From Ollibium composti (GTDB lineage: Bacteria > Pseudomonadota > Alphaproteobacteria > Rhizobiales > Rhizobiaceae): a stretch of DNA of 64,000 nt. The translations under genes were made by a program, and so were the position numbers. Below are positions 54,866 to 63,208 of the stretch, piece by piece (positions within the stretch are counted from its first letter, which is position 1; every line of letters begins with the position of its first letter). The DNA is taken from assembly GCF_004801285.1 (NCBI RefSeq), contig NZ_SSNY01000013.1, forward strand, positions 1 through 64,000, read 5' to 3'. The notes under the pieces were generated by a model, which searched no databases, had not been told where the DNA came from, and saw only the letters and a list, made by a program, of their open reading frames with translations.

Positions 54866-55780
54866 ATGCAATTTTCGTTCTGCCGCCCGTCGTTTGCCGG
54901 CCTTGGCCTGGCGCTCGGCCTGTCGGCCCTTGTCCTGTCGCCGCTGGCGGCGCAGGAAACCGCCCCTGCCGCGCCGGATGCAGCGGCGGCCGCCAAGCCC
55001 GTCGATCCTGATGCCGTGGTTGCCACCATCGGCGGCAAGCCGATCACCGAGGCGGACCTTGCCATGGCCGAGGGCGAGCTTTCCCAGCAATTCGCGCAGC
55101 TGCCGGCCGAGCAGCGCCGCGCCGCGGCCCTTTCGGCCGCTATCGAGATCAAGGTGATGGCCGCCAAGGCGGTGGCCGACGGCCTCGACAAGGACGCCGA
55201 TTTCCAGCGCCGCGCCGCCTTCCTGCAGGAACGCGCGCTGCATGGCGAGATCGTCGAGAAGGAGGTGGTCGACAAGATCACCGACGACGAGGTGCGCGCC
55301 CGCTACGACAAGGAAATCGCCGCGCAGCCGGCCGTCAACGAGGTGCATGCCCGTCACATTCTCGTGAAGACGAAGGAAGAGGCAGACGCCATCATCAAGG
55401 AGCTGGACGGCGGCGCCAAGTTCGAGGACCTCGCCAACAAGCACACCACCGATCCGAGCGGCAAGACGAGCGGCGGCGATCTCGGCTGGTTCGGCCCCGG
55501 CCAGATGGTGCCGGAGTTCGAGAAGGCGGCGATGGCGCTGGAGCCCGGCTCCTACACCAAGGAGCCGGTGCAGACGCAGTTCGGCTGGCATGTCATCAAG
55601 GTCGAGGACAAGCGCCCGAAGCAGCCGCCGGCTTTCGAGCAGGTGAAGGACCAGATCCGCTCGGCGGTGCTGCGCGACAAGTATTTCGCGCTGGTCAAGG
55701 AACTGCGCGCCGCCGCCAAGGTCGAGATTCCCGACGAGGCGCTGAAGAAGGCCGTCGATGCCGCCGAGGGCGGCAAGTAG
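54866..55780 (+). CDS. Periplasmic parvulin-type peptidyl-prolyl isomerase
   Basis: A 304-residue chaperone-like isomerase. ATG at 54866 with GGAG upstream (a GTG at 54857 is also possible). A signal sequence occupies about 1-28 (LSPLAAQE). An N-terminal SurA-like helical region (about 50-140) comes before the parvulin domain (about 155-255), with ARHILVKTKEEADAI, GGDLGWFGPGQMVPEFEKAA and FGWHVIKVED. Acts on exported proteins, fitting its place next to secA. Confidence 0.94.
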   Translation: MQFSFCRPSFAGLGLALGLSALVLSPLAAQETAPAAPDAAAAAKPVDPDAVVATIGGKPITEADLAMAEGELSQQFAQLPAEQRRAAALSAAIEIKVMAAKAVADGLDKDADFQRRAAFLQERALHGEIVEKEVVDKITDDEVRARYDKEIAAQPAVNEVHARHILVKTKEEADAIIKELDGGAKFEDLANKHTTDPSGKTSGGDLGWFGPGQMVPEFEKAAMALEPGSYTKEPVQTQFGWHVIKVEDKRPKQPPAFEQVKDQIRSAVLRDKYFALVKELRAAAKVEIPDEALKKAVDAAEGGK

Positions 55781-55800
55781 GCGAGACGGCGAGACTGGAC

Positions 55801-55830
55801 AGGGCGGCACCGCGAGGCGCCGCCCTTTTT
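55801..55830 (+). terminator. Intrinsic terminator after isomerase gene
   Basis: Stem GGGCGGC / GCCGCCC with a 10-nt loop followed by TTTTT, about 21 bp past the stop codon. Confidence 0.88.
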
Positions 55831-55929
55831 CTATCCGCAGGTCTGTCTTGCCTGTCTTCGAAGCCCTTGCGCGCCCGCGCGCTATCGGGCAAACCGGCCT
55901 CCTTCCATGCTTTGCAGCCGAGGCTCACA

Positions 55930-57171
55930 ATGTCCGCAACCGTTTCCCCGCTGGCGCCGAAGAAATATCCGAAGATGCCGGGGATAGAGGGTGTGCGCAT
56001 CGCCACCGCCGAGGCCGGCATCAAGTACAAGGGCCGCACCGACCTGCTCGCGATGGTGTTCGACGCCGGCACGACGGTCGCCGGCGTCTTCACCCGCTCG
56101 AAATGTCCTTCGGCGCCGGTCGATTTCTGCCGCCAGAACCTGCCGGGCGGCAAGGCGCGCGTGCTGGTGGTCAATTCCGGCAACGCCAACGCCTTCACCG
56201 GCAAGAAGGGTCGCGAGACGACGGCGATGACGGGCGATGCGGCGGCCAAGGCGGCCGGCTGCTCGGCCGGCGAGATCTTCCTCGCCTCGACGGGCGTGAT
56301 CGGCGAGCCGCTCGACGCAAAGAAGTTCAGCCATCTGCTCGGCGATCTGGTGAAGGCGGCGAAGCCGGAGCTGTGGACCGAGGCGGCGAGGGCGATCATG
56401 ACCACCGACACCTATCCCAAGGTGGCGACGGCGACGGTGAAGCTCGGCGACGCCGACGTGACCTTGAACGGTATCGCCAAGGGCGCCGGCATGATCGCGC
56501 CGGATATGGCCACCATGCTTTCCTTCGTCGCCACCGACGCGCCGATCGCCGCGCCCGTCCTGCAGGACCTGTTGTCGCGCGGCGTGGGAAAAACCTTCAA
56601 CGCGGTGACGGTGGACAGCGACACCTCGACCTCGGACACGCTTCTCCTGTTCGCCACCGGTGCGGCCGCCAAGCGCGGCGCACCGGCCATTACCGATGCC
56701 AAGGACGCGCGGCTCGGGCCGTTCCGCCGGGCGCTCGGCAAGATGCTGAAGCAACTCGCCCGCCAGGTGGTGCGCGACGGCGAGGGCGCGCGCAAGGAAA
56801 TCGAGGTGACCGTCACCGGCGCCAAGTCGGCGCGCTCGGCCAAGAAGGTGGCGCTGGCGATCGCCAACTCGCCGCTGGTCAAGACGGCGGTGGCCGGCGA
56901 GGACGCCAACTGGGGCCGCGTCGTCATGGCCGTCGGCAAGGCGGGCGAGCCCGCCGACCGCGACCGCCTGTCGATCTGGTTCGGCGACAATCGCCTCGCC
57001 TTCGAGGGCGAGCGCGACCCGGCCTATTCGGAGGAGAAAACCTCCGCCTACATGAAGCGCGATTCGGTTGTCATCCGCGCCGACCTCGGCATCGGCCGCG
57101 GCAAGGCGACGGTGTGGACCTGCGACCTGACCAAGGAATACGTCGCCATCAACGGAGACTACCGCAGCTGA
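55930..57171 (+). CDS. argJ: Bifunctional glutamate N-acetyltransferase/amino-acid acetyltransferase ArgJ
   Basis: A 413-residue arginine-biosynthesis enzyme that transfers acetyl from N-acetylornithine to glutamate. The start is ATG 55930 (MSATVSPLAPKKYPKMPGIEGV). The self-cleavage site that makes alpha and beta chains is the Ala-Thr bond in IAPDMATMLSF; the catalytic Thr is that Thr. VVNSGNANAFTG and the C-terminal CDLTKEYVAINGDYRS are family signatures. The stop overlaps the next start by one base. Confidence 0.97.
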   Translation: MSATVSPLAPKKYPKMPGIEGVRIATAEAGIKYKGRTDLLAMVFDAGTTVAGVFTRSKCPSAPVDFCRQNLPGGKARVLVVNSGNANAFTGKKGRETTAMTGDAAAKAAGCSAGEIFLASTGVIGEPLDAKKFSHLLGDLVKAAKPELWTEAARAIMTTDTYPKVATATVKLGDADVTLNGIAKGAGMIAPDMATMLSFVATDAPIAAPVLQDLLSRGVGKTFNAVTVDSDTSTSDTLLLFATGAAAKRGAPAITDAKDARLGPFRRALGKMLKQLARQVVRDGEGARKEIEVTVTGAKSARSAKKVALAIANSPLVKTAVAGEDANWGRVVMAVGKAGEPADRDRLSIWFGDNRLAFEGERDPAYSEEKTSAYMKRDSVVIRADLGIGRGKATVWTCDLTKEYVAINGDYRS

Positions 57172-57953
57172 TGGCCGCTCCATCGCCGAGCGTGCTCGCC
57201 ACCGTGCGCCGTTTCGAGGCGGCGGGGTTCCGCGCATGGCCGGCCGCGACGGTGCACTATGACGGCACCTGGGCGATCCGACTCACCGCCGGCCTGCCGG
57301 CCAAGCGGCTGAATTCGGTCAATCCGCTCGATCCCAGCGACGTGCACGACCTTCCGGAGCGCATCGCGCGCGCCGCCCGGCGCTTCGACGCCTACGGCCG
57401 GCCGCTGACCTTCCGCATCTCGCCGCTGTCGGGCGAGGCGCTGTCGGCGCATCTCGATGCCGAGGGCTGGGCGCGCTTCGACGACTCGCTGGTCATGCGC
57501 ATGGCGCTGACCGATGCGGCGGTGGAGGGTGCGCAGGATCAGATTCCGCTCAAGGACATCGGCCGCTTCATCGGCGCGGCGCTCAAGGTGCATGGCTCGG
57601 ACGCCTCGCTCCGGCCCGGCCTGTCGGAGATCATCGGCGCCATCCAGCCCGAAACCGGCCTGTTCGCGCTGGAGCATGGCGCCGAGCCGCTGGCGACGCT
57701 GATCTGCGTCCACGACGCCGATCTTGCCGGCCTGTTCGAGATCGCCACCGCGGCGGCCGTGCGCGGGCAGGGGCATGGCCGCAGCCTCGTTCTGTCGGCG
57801 CTCAAATGGGCGCGGCTGCGCGGCGCGCGCCAGGCCTGGCTGCAGGTAGAGGCCGCCAACCAGCCGGCGCTGGCGCTCTACCGGTCGCTCGGCTTCGAGG
57901 AAGTCTACCCCTACCATTACCGCCGCCCGCCGGGAGCGGCTGTCGATGGCTAG
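57171..57953 (+). CDS. GNAT family N-acetyltransferase
   Basis: A 260-residue cytoplasmic enzyme. The N-terminal half (about 1-110) is a divergent first GNAT-like fold. The C-terminal catalytic domain (about 140-250) has AAVRGQGHGRSLVLSALKWARLRGARQAWLQVEAANQPALALYRSLGFEEVYPYHYRR, which includes the acetyl-CoA binding RGQGHG and the family end motif. ATGA overlap with argJ and 8-bp overlap with mutT show co-translation. Substrate unknown. Confidence 0.9.
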   Translation: MAAPSPSVLATVRRFEAAGFRAWPAATVHYDGTWAIRLTAGLPAKRLNSVNPLDPSDVHDLPERIARAARRFDAYGRPLTFRISPLSGEALSAHLDAEGWARFDDSLVMRMALTDAAVEGAQDQIPLKDIGRFIGAALKVHGSDASLRPGLSEIIGAIQPETGLFALEHGAEPLATLICVHDADLAGLFEIATAAAVRGQGHGRSLVLSALKWARLRGARQAWLQVEAANQPALALYRSLGFEEVYPYHYRRPPGAAVDG

Positions 57954-58350
57954 GCGCCTGCTTCTGGTGGCGGCCTGCGCGCTGGTCGATGCGGACGGGC
58001 GCGTGCTGATCGCGCAACGTCCCGAAGGCAAGCAGCTTGCCGGCCTGTGGGAGTTTCCCGGCGGCAAGGTCGAGACCGGCGAGACGCCGGAGGAATGCCT
58101 GATCCGCGAGCTTCGCGAGGAGATCGGCGTCGAGACGCAGGCTGCCTGCCTGGCGCCGCTGACCTTCGCGAGCCACTCTTACGACGATTTCCACCTTCTG
58201 ATGCCGCTCTATGTCTGCCGCCGCTTCACCGGCATCGCCGCGCCGCGCGAGGGACAGGCGCTGAAATGGGTGAAGCCTGCCCGGCTGCGCGACTACCCGA
58301 TGCCGCCGGCCGACGCGCCGCTGATCCCGTTCCTGATCGATCTTCTGTGA
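57946..58350 (+). CDS. mutT: 8-oxo-dGTP diphosphatase MutT
   Basis: A 134-residue Nudix hydrolase that removes 8-oxo-dGTP. The Nudix box is GGKVETGETPEECLIRELREEIGVE, matching GX5EX7REUXEEXGU. ALVDADGRVLIAQRPEGKQLAGLWEFPGGK is the MutT-specific start. Overlaps the GNAT gene by 8 bp. Confidence 0.95.
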   Translation: MARRLLLVAACALVDADGRVLIAQRPEGKQLAGLWEFPGGKVETGETPEECLIRELREEIGVETQAACLAPLTFASHSYDDFHLLMPLYVCRRFTGIAAPREGQALKWVKPARLRDYPMPPADAPLIPFLIDLL

Positions 58351-58484
58351 CCGCCAATCTTTTGTGATTGTGATCGCGCGGCCGCGCGCGAAAGGCGCCC
58401 TGCGTTAAGAAAAGATTTATCCGGACATGAAAAATTGACGAGACGCCGCTTTCCGGCCGTGCAATGCTGTGGGGACGCAAGCCG

Positions 58485-58802
58485 ATGAGCCTCGAAAAGG
58501 AGTGGGATGCGATCCGGCCCGACCGGTCGCAGCGCGCCTCGCAAGCCGGCATGGGCGTGCTCAGGCTCGCTTTGCTGTTCGGCTCGGCGGCCATCGCGCT
58601 GGCGCTGATCGCCACGCCGCTGCTCGACCGCGAAAGCCGGCAGATCTATGCGCGCGACAACGGCGTTTTCGGGCTGGACATGACCAGCACCGGCTCCGTC
58701 AGCCGTTCCAGCAGCTACACGGTGCGCCGTTCGGTGCTGCAACCGTCGCCCGATTCGGTCTGCATCATTCGCGCCGACGGAAGTCGCAGCGGCGACTGCT
58801 GA
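58485..58802 (+). CDS. Small single-pass membrane protein, unknown function
   Basis: About 105 residues from ATG 58485 (GGGGACG upstream); an in-frame ATG at 58464 is less likely. A basic cytoplasmic N-terminus (KEWDAIRPDRSQRASQAG) precedes one transmembrane helix (VLRLALLFGSAAIALALIATPLL) and a Ser/Arg-rich periplasmic tail with two cysteines. The rhizobial genomic position before an Flp pilin gene may point to pilus or envelope function, which is inference. Confidence 0.7.
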   Translation: MSLEKEWDAIRPDRSQRASQAGMGVLRLALLFGSAAIALALIATPLLDRESRQIYARDNGVFGLDMTSTGSVSRSSSYTVRRSVLQPSPDSVCIIRADGSRSGDC

Positions 58803-58868
58803 GGCCGGGACTCTTTCACCGCCCGTTAAGCGTGCCGTCTTAACCTTTCTTAATGGTTCGAGGGCAGG

Positions 58869-59057
58869 ATGAACGTCATGACCATGCTGCGGCGGTTCCT
58901 GACGGACGAACGGGGTGCGACGGCCATCGAATACGGCCTGGTCGCTAGCCTCATCGCGCTGGCCATCGTCGGCGGCGTCACCGTCTTCGCCGCATCGCTC
59001 CAGACGTTGTGGAGCGATGTCGCCGATCGGATCAGCGAGGTCCTCGCCGGCTCCTGA
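58869..59057 (+). CDS. Flp-family type IVb pilin
   Basis: A 62-residue prepilin. After a short basic leader (MNVMTMLRRFLTDERG) comes the prepilin peptidase site G-ATAIEYGLVASLIALAIVG, with Glu at +5 and Tyr at +6 and a long hydrophobic helix, as in Flp pilins. No cpa/tad assembly genes are in the window, so this is an isolated pilin gene, as is common in rhizobia. A GC-rich hairpin lies between it and the convergent methyltransferase gene. Confidence 0.92.
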   Translation: MNVMTMLRRFLTDERGATAIEYGLVASLIALAIVGGVTVFAASLQTLWSDVADRISEVLAGS

Positions 59058-59104
59058 AGCATCGGCGTCGAGTCCAGGACCGGCCGGCGAAGGCCGGCGC
59101 CGTT

Positions 59105-59986
59105 CTATTGCGTCTTGCCTTCTTCCAGCCTGTCGAGCACCGCCGCCAGCGATGCCTTGGCGGAGCCCGGCTTCAGCGGCTGCTGCTGCGAGGCGTGCGG
59201 CGCCCAGCCGGACATCCATACGAGCGAGAACGTCGCCCTGACCCGGCCGTCCGGATCGGCGAAGCGCTCGGCGTAGATTTCGGCGGCGCGGGCGAACAGC
59301 CGCCGGCCGGCGGGGCGGCGCGAACGGTCGGCGAGCGCGCTCGTCTCGCCCATGGCGCGCAGGTCCGCCGCCAGGTCGAACAGCGTGTCGTAGCGCACGG
59401 TCGTATCCTCGACATCGGCGACGGGCAGGGCGAGACCGGCTCTCTGTAGCAGCGCGCCGGCATCGCGCACGTCGGCGAACGGCAGTACGCGCGGGCTTAC
59501 GCCGCCGGCAAGCTCGGTTTCGGCGGCAAGCAGGCTCTCGCGCAGTTCGGCGAGCGTGCTGGCGCCGGCGAGTGCTGCGAGGAACAGGCCGTCCGGCTTC
59601 AGCGCGCGGCGTACCTGCGCCAAAAACCCCGGAATGTCGTTCATCGCTTGCATCGACAGCAACGAGACGGCGAGGTCGAGGCTTTCCGGCTCGAACGGCA
59701 GCGTCTCGAAGGGTGCGATGCGGCCGGCGCCATCCGACAGGAAGGCGGGATCGGCCTCGATGCGCTCGATTTCATCCACCTTGCCGCTGGCTGCCAGCGC
59801 TTCGGCGGCAGCGCCCGTCTGGCAAAACAGCGCGGCGGCTCGGCTGAAGCGCTTTCCGACCGTGGAAAGCCGCAGCTCAAGGTCCTCGGCAGCGCGCTGC
59901 ATGAGGAAATCGGCGCCGGGCACCGGGCGCGCCAGCGCGCGGCGCTTGCGCGCCAGCCACAGCGATGTGTCGATGATCGGCTGCAC
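59105..59986 (-). CDS. NDUFAF5-like SAM-dependent methyltransferase
   Basis: A 293-residue protein. The N-terminal DTSLWLARKRRALARPVPGADFLMQRAAEDL is characteristic of the NDUFAF5/BioC-like branch involved in complex I assembly in mitochondria. The class I SAM methyltransferase core is diverged and the canonical GxGxG loop is degraded (FCQTGAAAEALA), with LDLAVSLLSMQAMNDIPGFL and LKPDGLFLAALAGASTLAEL still clear. The catalytic status is uncertain because of the altered glycine loop. Confidence 0.85.
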   Translation of the reverse strand: MQPIIDTSLWLARKRRALARPVPGADFLMQRAAEDLELRLSTVGKRFSRAAALFCQTGAAAEALAASGKVDEIERIEADPAFLSDGAGRIAPFETLPFEPESLDLAVSLLSMQAMNDIPGFLAQVRRALKPDGLFLAALAGASTLAELRESLLAAETELAGGVSPRVLPFADVRDAGALLQRAGLALPVADVEDTTVRYDTLFDLAADLRAMGETSALADRSRRPAGRRLFARAAEIYAERFADPDGRVRATFSLVWMSGWAPHASQQQPLKPGSAKASLAAVLDRLEEGKTQ

Positions 59987-60005
59987 TTTTAAGGTCCTGC
60001 CTGTC

Positions 60006-60136
60006 GTGCGTCCTTCGAGGCTCGCTGCGCTCGCACCTCAGGATGAGGGCTGACAGTGCGACTTCGCCCGTAGAAGGCGACAGCGCCGACTTTCCTCATC
60101 CTGAGGTGCGAGCGCAGCGAGCCCCGAAGGACGCAC
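60006..60136. repeat. Long inverted repeat, rhizobial intergenic element
   Basis: Two 43-bp arms (60006-60048 and 60094-60136) are reverse complements with one mismatch, separated by 45 bp. The arms read GTGCGTCCTTCGAGGCTCGC then TGCGCTCGCACCTCAGGATGAGG, a motif widespread in intergenic regions of rhizobial and Bradyrhizobium genomes. It lies between two genes and could fold into a long hairpin in RNA. Confidence 0.9.
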
Positions 60137-60206
60137 CGAACAACTCGGTTTGCCGACCGTAGATATGCTATCATGCATGCGGGGACCAGCCTTGTGGGCA
60201 ATCGGC

Positions 60207-61010
60207 ATGGGGGAGATCAGGGCATTGACGGGGAGGGCGCTGGCCTGGCCGGGTCGTGTGCTGTTCCCGCCCGTCTGTGCCGGTTGCCGCCGCCGCGTCT
60301 CGCAGCCCGGTGCGCTGTGCGGCCAATGCTGGCCGCAGCTCAGGCTCCTGGAGAGGCCGTGGTGCGAGGTGATGGGCACGCCGTTCGCGCACGATATGGG
60401 CGAGGGCTTCCTGTCGGCCGAGGCCATCGCCGATCCGCCGCCGTTCGAGCGCGCGCGGGCGGCCGTCGCCTATTCGGGCGTCGCCCGCCAGATGGTTCGG
60501 GGGCTGAAATACCAGGACCGCACCGATCTGGCGCCATGGATGGCGCGCTGGATGCTGAGGGCGGGCGCCGAATTGGTCGCCGAGGCCGAGGTGGTCGTGC
60601 CGGTGCCGCTGCACTGGCGCCGCTTCTTCCGGCGCCAGTTCAACCAGTCGGCCGAGCTCGGCCGGGCATTGGCGCACCTCACTGGCCTGCCGTTCGCGCC
60701 GGAAGCGGTCAGGCGCATCAAGCTGACGCGCCAGCAGGTCGGGTTGGAACGCGCCCAGCGCGAGGAGAACGTGCGCGCCGCCTTTCGCGTGCCGGACGAG
60801 GCCGAGATCACCATCGCCGGCCGCCGCGTGCTCTTGGTCGACGATGTCTACACCACCGGCGCGACCGTCCGCGCCGTCACCAAGGCACTGAAAAGGGGCG
60901 GCGCCGGCGCGGTGGACGTGCTGACCTTCGCCCGCGTGCTGCCGGGGGACTTCCGGCAAGGGGAGATCGGACAGGGGGACTTCCGGGCGGACGAGTCCGC
61001 GACTATATAG
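60207..61010 (+). CDS. ComF family amidophosphoribosyltransferase-like protein
   Basis: About 267 residues from ATG 60207 (upstream in-frame ATGs at 60150 and 60177 exist; the best start is uncertain). A zinc-binding N-terminus (VCAGCRRR.. LCGQCW, paired CxxC) is followed by a type I PRTase domain with the PRPP loop RVLLVDDVYTTGATVRAV. ComF proteins take part in DNA uptake in Gram-positive bacteria; in rhizobia the role is unknown. Followed after 23 bp by a glutaredoxin gene. Confidence 0.9.
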   Translation: MGEIRALTGRALAWPGRVLFPPVCAGCRRRVSQPGALCGQCWPQLRLLERPWCEVMGTPFAHDMGEGFLSAEAIADPPPFERARAAVAYSGVARQMVRGLKYQDRTDLAPWMARWMLRAGAELVAEAEVVVPVPLHWRRFFRRQFNQSAELGRALAHLTGLPFAPEAVRRIKLTRQQVGLERAQREENVRAAFRVPDEAEITIAGRRVLLVDDVYTTGATVRAVTKALKRGGAGAVDVLTFARVLPGDFRQGEIGQGDFRADESATI

Positions 61011-61033
61011 CCTTGAAACAGGATGGCTGCCCG

Positions 61034-61303
61034 ATGGCCGACGTGACGATCTATACGCGCATGATGTGCGGCTATTGCGCCGCCGCAAAAAGGCTGCTGG
61101 AGCGCAAGGGCGTAACCTATACCGAGCACGACGCGTCGTTTTCGCCCGAACTGCGCCAGGAGATGATTGCCCGCGCCCACGGCCGCTCGACCTTCCCGCA
61201 GATATTCATCGGCGACGTGCATGTCGGCGGTTGCGACGATCTGCACGACCTCGAGCGCGAAGGCCGGCTCGACGCCCTGCTTGCCGACCAGCCGGCCAAC
61301 TGA
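61034..61303 (+). CDS. grxC: Glutaredoxin 3
   Basis: An 89-residue thioredoxin-fold protein that reduces disulfides with glutathione. Active site CGYC in YTRMMCGYCAAAKRLL; cis-Pro region STFPQIFIGDVHVGGCDDL matches the glutathione-binding surface. The gene overlaps nothing and is followed by a nitrilase gene after 14 bp. Confidence 0.95.
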   Translation: MADVTIYTRMMCGYCAAAKRLLERKGVTYTEHDASFSPELRQEMIARAHGRSTFPQIFIGDVHVGGCDDLHDLEREGRLDALLADQPAN

Positions 61304-61317
61304 GATCGGAGACCATC

Positions 61318-62184
61318 ATGGCCGCATTCAAGGTTGCCGCAATCCAGATGCGCTCGGGCACCGATCCCGAACGCAATGTCGCCGATATGGAGCGCATGGT
61401 GCGCGAGGCGGCGGGACAGGGCGCCCGCTATATCCAGACGCCGGAGATGACCGGCGCCATGGTGCGTGACGCCGAGGCGCGCAAGGCTGCCTTTACCACG
61501 CAGGACAAGGACTGCGTCGCTGCCGCGGCCGGCCGGCTGGCGGCGGAACTCGGCGTCTTCCTGCATGTCGGCTCGACCGCCATCCGGCGTGCCGACGGCA
61601 AGCTAGCTAACCGGGCGCTGCTTTACGCGCCGGACGGCTCGCTGCGCGCTTCTTACGACAAGATCCACATGTTCGACGTCGATCTCGACAAGGGCGAGAG
61701 CTGGCGCGAATCCTCGGCCTACGAGCCGGGCACGGAGGCTGTCGTCACCGATCTCGGCGAGGCCCGGCTGGGCTTCGCCATCTGCTACGACCTGCGTTTT
61801 CCGCAGCTTTTCCGTACCGAGGCGCTGGCGGGTGCCGATCTGCTGTCGGTGCCGGCCGCCTTCACGCGCCAGACCGGCGAGGCGCATTGGCATGTGCTGT
61901 TGAGAGCGCGCGCCATCGAGAACGGCGCCTTCGTCGTCGCCGCCGCGCAGGGCGGCGTGCACGAGGACGGTCGCGAGACCTATGGCCATTCGCTGATCGT
62001 CGATCCATGGGGCCGCGTGCTGGCCGAGGCCGACCATGCCGAGCCCGGCGTGATCGTGGCGGAGATCGACGCCGCCCAGTCGGCCGCCGCGCGCGCCAAG
62101 ATCCCCAACCTGAAGAACGCGCGCGAGTTCACGCTGGAAACCGTCACCGGCCCGGCACCGGCGCTGAGGGGCGCCGCGTCGTGA
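61318..62184 (+). CDS. Carbon-nitrogen hydrolase (nitrilase superfamily, Nit-type)
   Basis: A 288-residue omega-amidase-like or Nit1/Nit2-like hydrolase. Start ATG 61318. Catalytic triad: Glu in TPEMTGAM, Lys in DKIHMFDVDLD and Cys in GFAICYDLRFPQLFR. The C-terminal region contains GRVLAEADHAEPGVI. In other organisms this branch repairs deaminated glutathione, which fits the glutaredoxin neighbour; substrate assignment is inference. Overlaps DUF1178 by 4 bp. Confidence 0.92.
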   Translation: MAAFKVAAIQMRSGTDPERNVADMERMVREAAGQGARYIQTPEMTGAMVRDAEARKAAFTTQDKDCVAAAAGRLAAELGVFLHVGSTAIRRADGKLANRALLYAPDGSLRASYDKIHMFDVDLDKGESWRESSAYEPGTEAVVTDLGEARLGFAICYDLRFPQLFRTEALAGADLLSVPAAFTRQTGEAHWHVLLRARAIENGAFVVAAAQGGVHEDGRETYGHSLIVDPWGRVLAEADHAEPGVIVAEIDAAQSAAARAKIPNLKNAREFTLETVTGPAPALRGAAS

Positions 62185-62606
62185 TCCGGTTTTCCCTGAT
62201 CTGCGAGCACGACCACGAATTCGAGGCCTGGTTCCGCTCCAACGACGATTTCGATACCCAGAACAGGCGCGGCTTCGTCGAATGCCCTTCCTGCGGCTCC
62301 AAGAAGGTCGGCAAGGCGCTGATGGCGCCGGCCGTCTCGACCGGCCGTAACCGGGAGAAGATGGCGCTGGCCATGGGCCAGGCGCAAAAGGAAGCGATGG
62401 CGCAGCTCAAGGCGCTGTCGGAAAAGATGCGCGAGAACGCCGACTATGTCGGCGACAAGTTCGCCGAGGAAGCGCGCAAGATCCATTTCGGCGAGACCGA
62501 TCCGCGCGGCATCTATGGCGAGGCGACCGCCGAGGAGGCCCGTTCGCTTGCCGAGGACGGTGTCGACTTCATGCCGATCCCGGTGTTTCCCGACGACCGC
62601 AACTGA
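62181..62606 (+). CDS. DUF1178 family protein
   Basis: A 141-residue cytoplasmic protein starting at GTG 62181, overlapping the hydrolase stop by 4 bp. It opens MIRFSLICEHDHEFEAWFRS and has a CxxC knuckle (VECPSCGSKKV), then a charged helical region and the conserved tail DFMPIPVFPDDRN, all typical of DUF1178. The function is unknown. Confidence 0.93.
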   Translation: MIRFSLICEHDHEFEAWFRSNDDFDTQNRRGFVECPSCGSKKVGKALMAPAVSTGRNREKMALAMGQAQKEAMAQLKALSEKMRENADYVGDKFAEEARKIHFGETDPRGIYGEATAEEARSLAEDGVDFMPIPVFPDDRN

Positions 62607-62625
62607 AGAGGCCTGTCGAAGCCGT

Positions 62626-63114
62626 TCAATCCGACAGGCCGGCGATCAGCTTCTCCAGCAGGGCGGCAAGCCTTTCGCGTTCTTCCGTATTCAGGCTGGA
62701 CAGGATCCGGTGCTCGTTCTCGATATGCGCCTCGACGGCGCGGTCGATCAACTCGCGGCCCTCTTCCGTGAGCTGAACCATGAGGCCGCGCCGGTCGCTC
62801 GGATGCGGCACGCGGCGGATCAGTCCGGCCTTTTCCAACCGGTCGAGGCGGTTGGTCATGGCGCCCGAAGTCACCATCGTCGTCTCGTAGAGCGCCGTCG
62901 GCGTCAGCGAGAACGGCGCACCCGAACGGCGCAACGTCGCCAGCACGTCGAATTCGCCATGCTGCAAGCCGTAGCGGGCGAAAAGCGGCGCCAGCCGGTC
63001 GCGCGCGACGAGCGTCGCCGCCTCGCTCAGCCTGCCCAGCACCGCCATCGGCGATACGTCGAGGTCGGGCCGCTCCTTGCGCCATTGAGCGATCGCTTTG
63101 CCTGCGCGGTCCAT
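62626..63114 (-). CDS. MarR-family transcriptional regulator
   Basis: A 162-residue dimeric regulator. The winged helix runs from GLQHGEFDVLATLRRSGAPFSLTPTALYETTMVTSGAMTNRLDRLEKAGLIRRVPHPSDRRGLMVQLTEEG, the full MarR recognition pattern. It is divergent from an EamA transporter gene with a shared intergenic palindrome. It may repress the transporter. A short hairpin (62610-62640) overlaps its 3' end. Confidence 0.94.
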   Translation of the reverse strand: MDRAGKAIAQWRKERPDLDVSPMAVLGRLSEAATLVARDRLAPLFARYGLQHGEFDVLATLRRSGAPFSLTPTALYETTMVTSGAMTNRLDRLEKAGLIRRVPHPSDRRGLMVQLTEEGRELIDRAVEAHIENEHRILSSLNTEERERLAALLEKLIAGLSD

Positions 63115-63130
63115 ATCTTTCCGAAAGTAT

Positions 63131-63142
63131 CTTGACGTTAAG
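63131..63142. promoter_or_regulatory. Possible MarR operator between marR and EamA genes
   Basis: CTTGACGTTAAG is an almost perfect palindrome (CTTaACGTtAAG type) 17 bp upstream of the MarR start and 67 bp upstream of the EamA start. A nearby AT-rich TTGACG/TATAAT-like region (63132-63163) suggests the operator overlaps promoters of both genes. Confidence 0.5.
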
Positions 63143-63208
63143 AATCTTTACGCTAATTATAATCCGAATCCCGATGCGGGCAAGCCCGCTTTCTGACGGA
63201 ACCGCACC

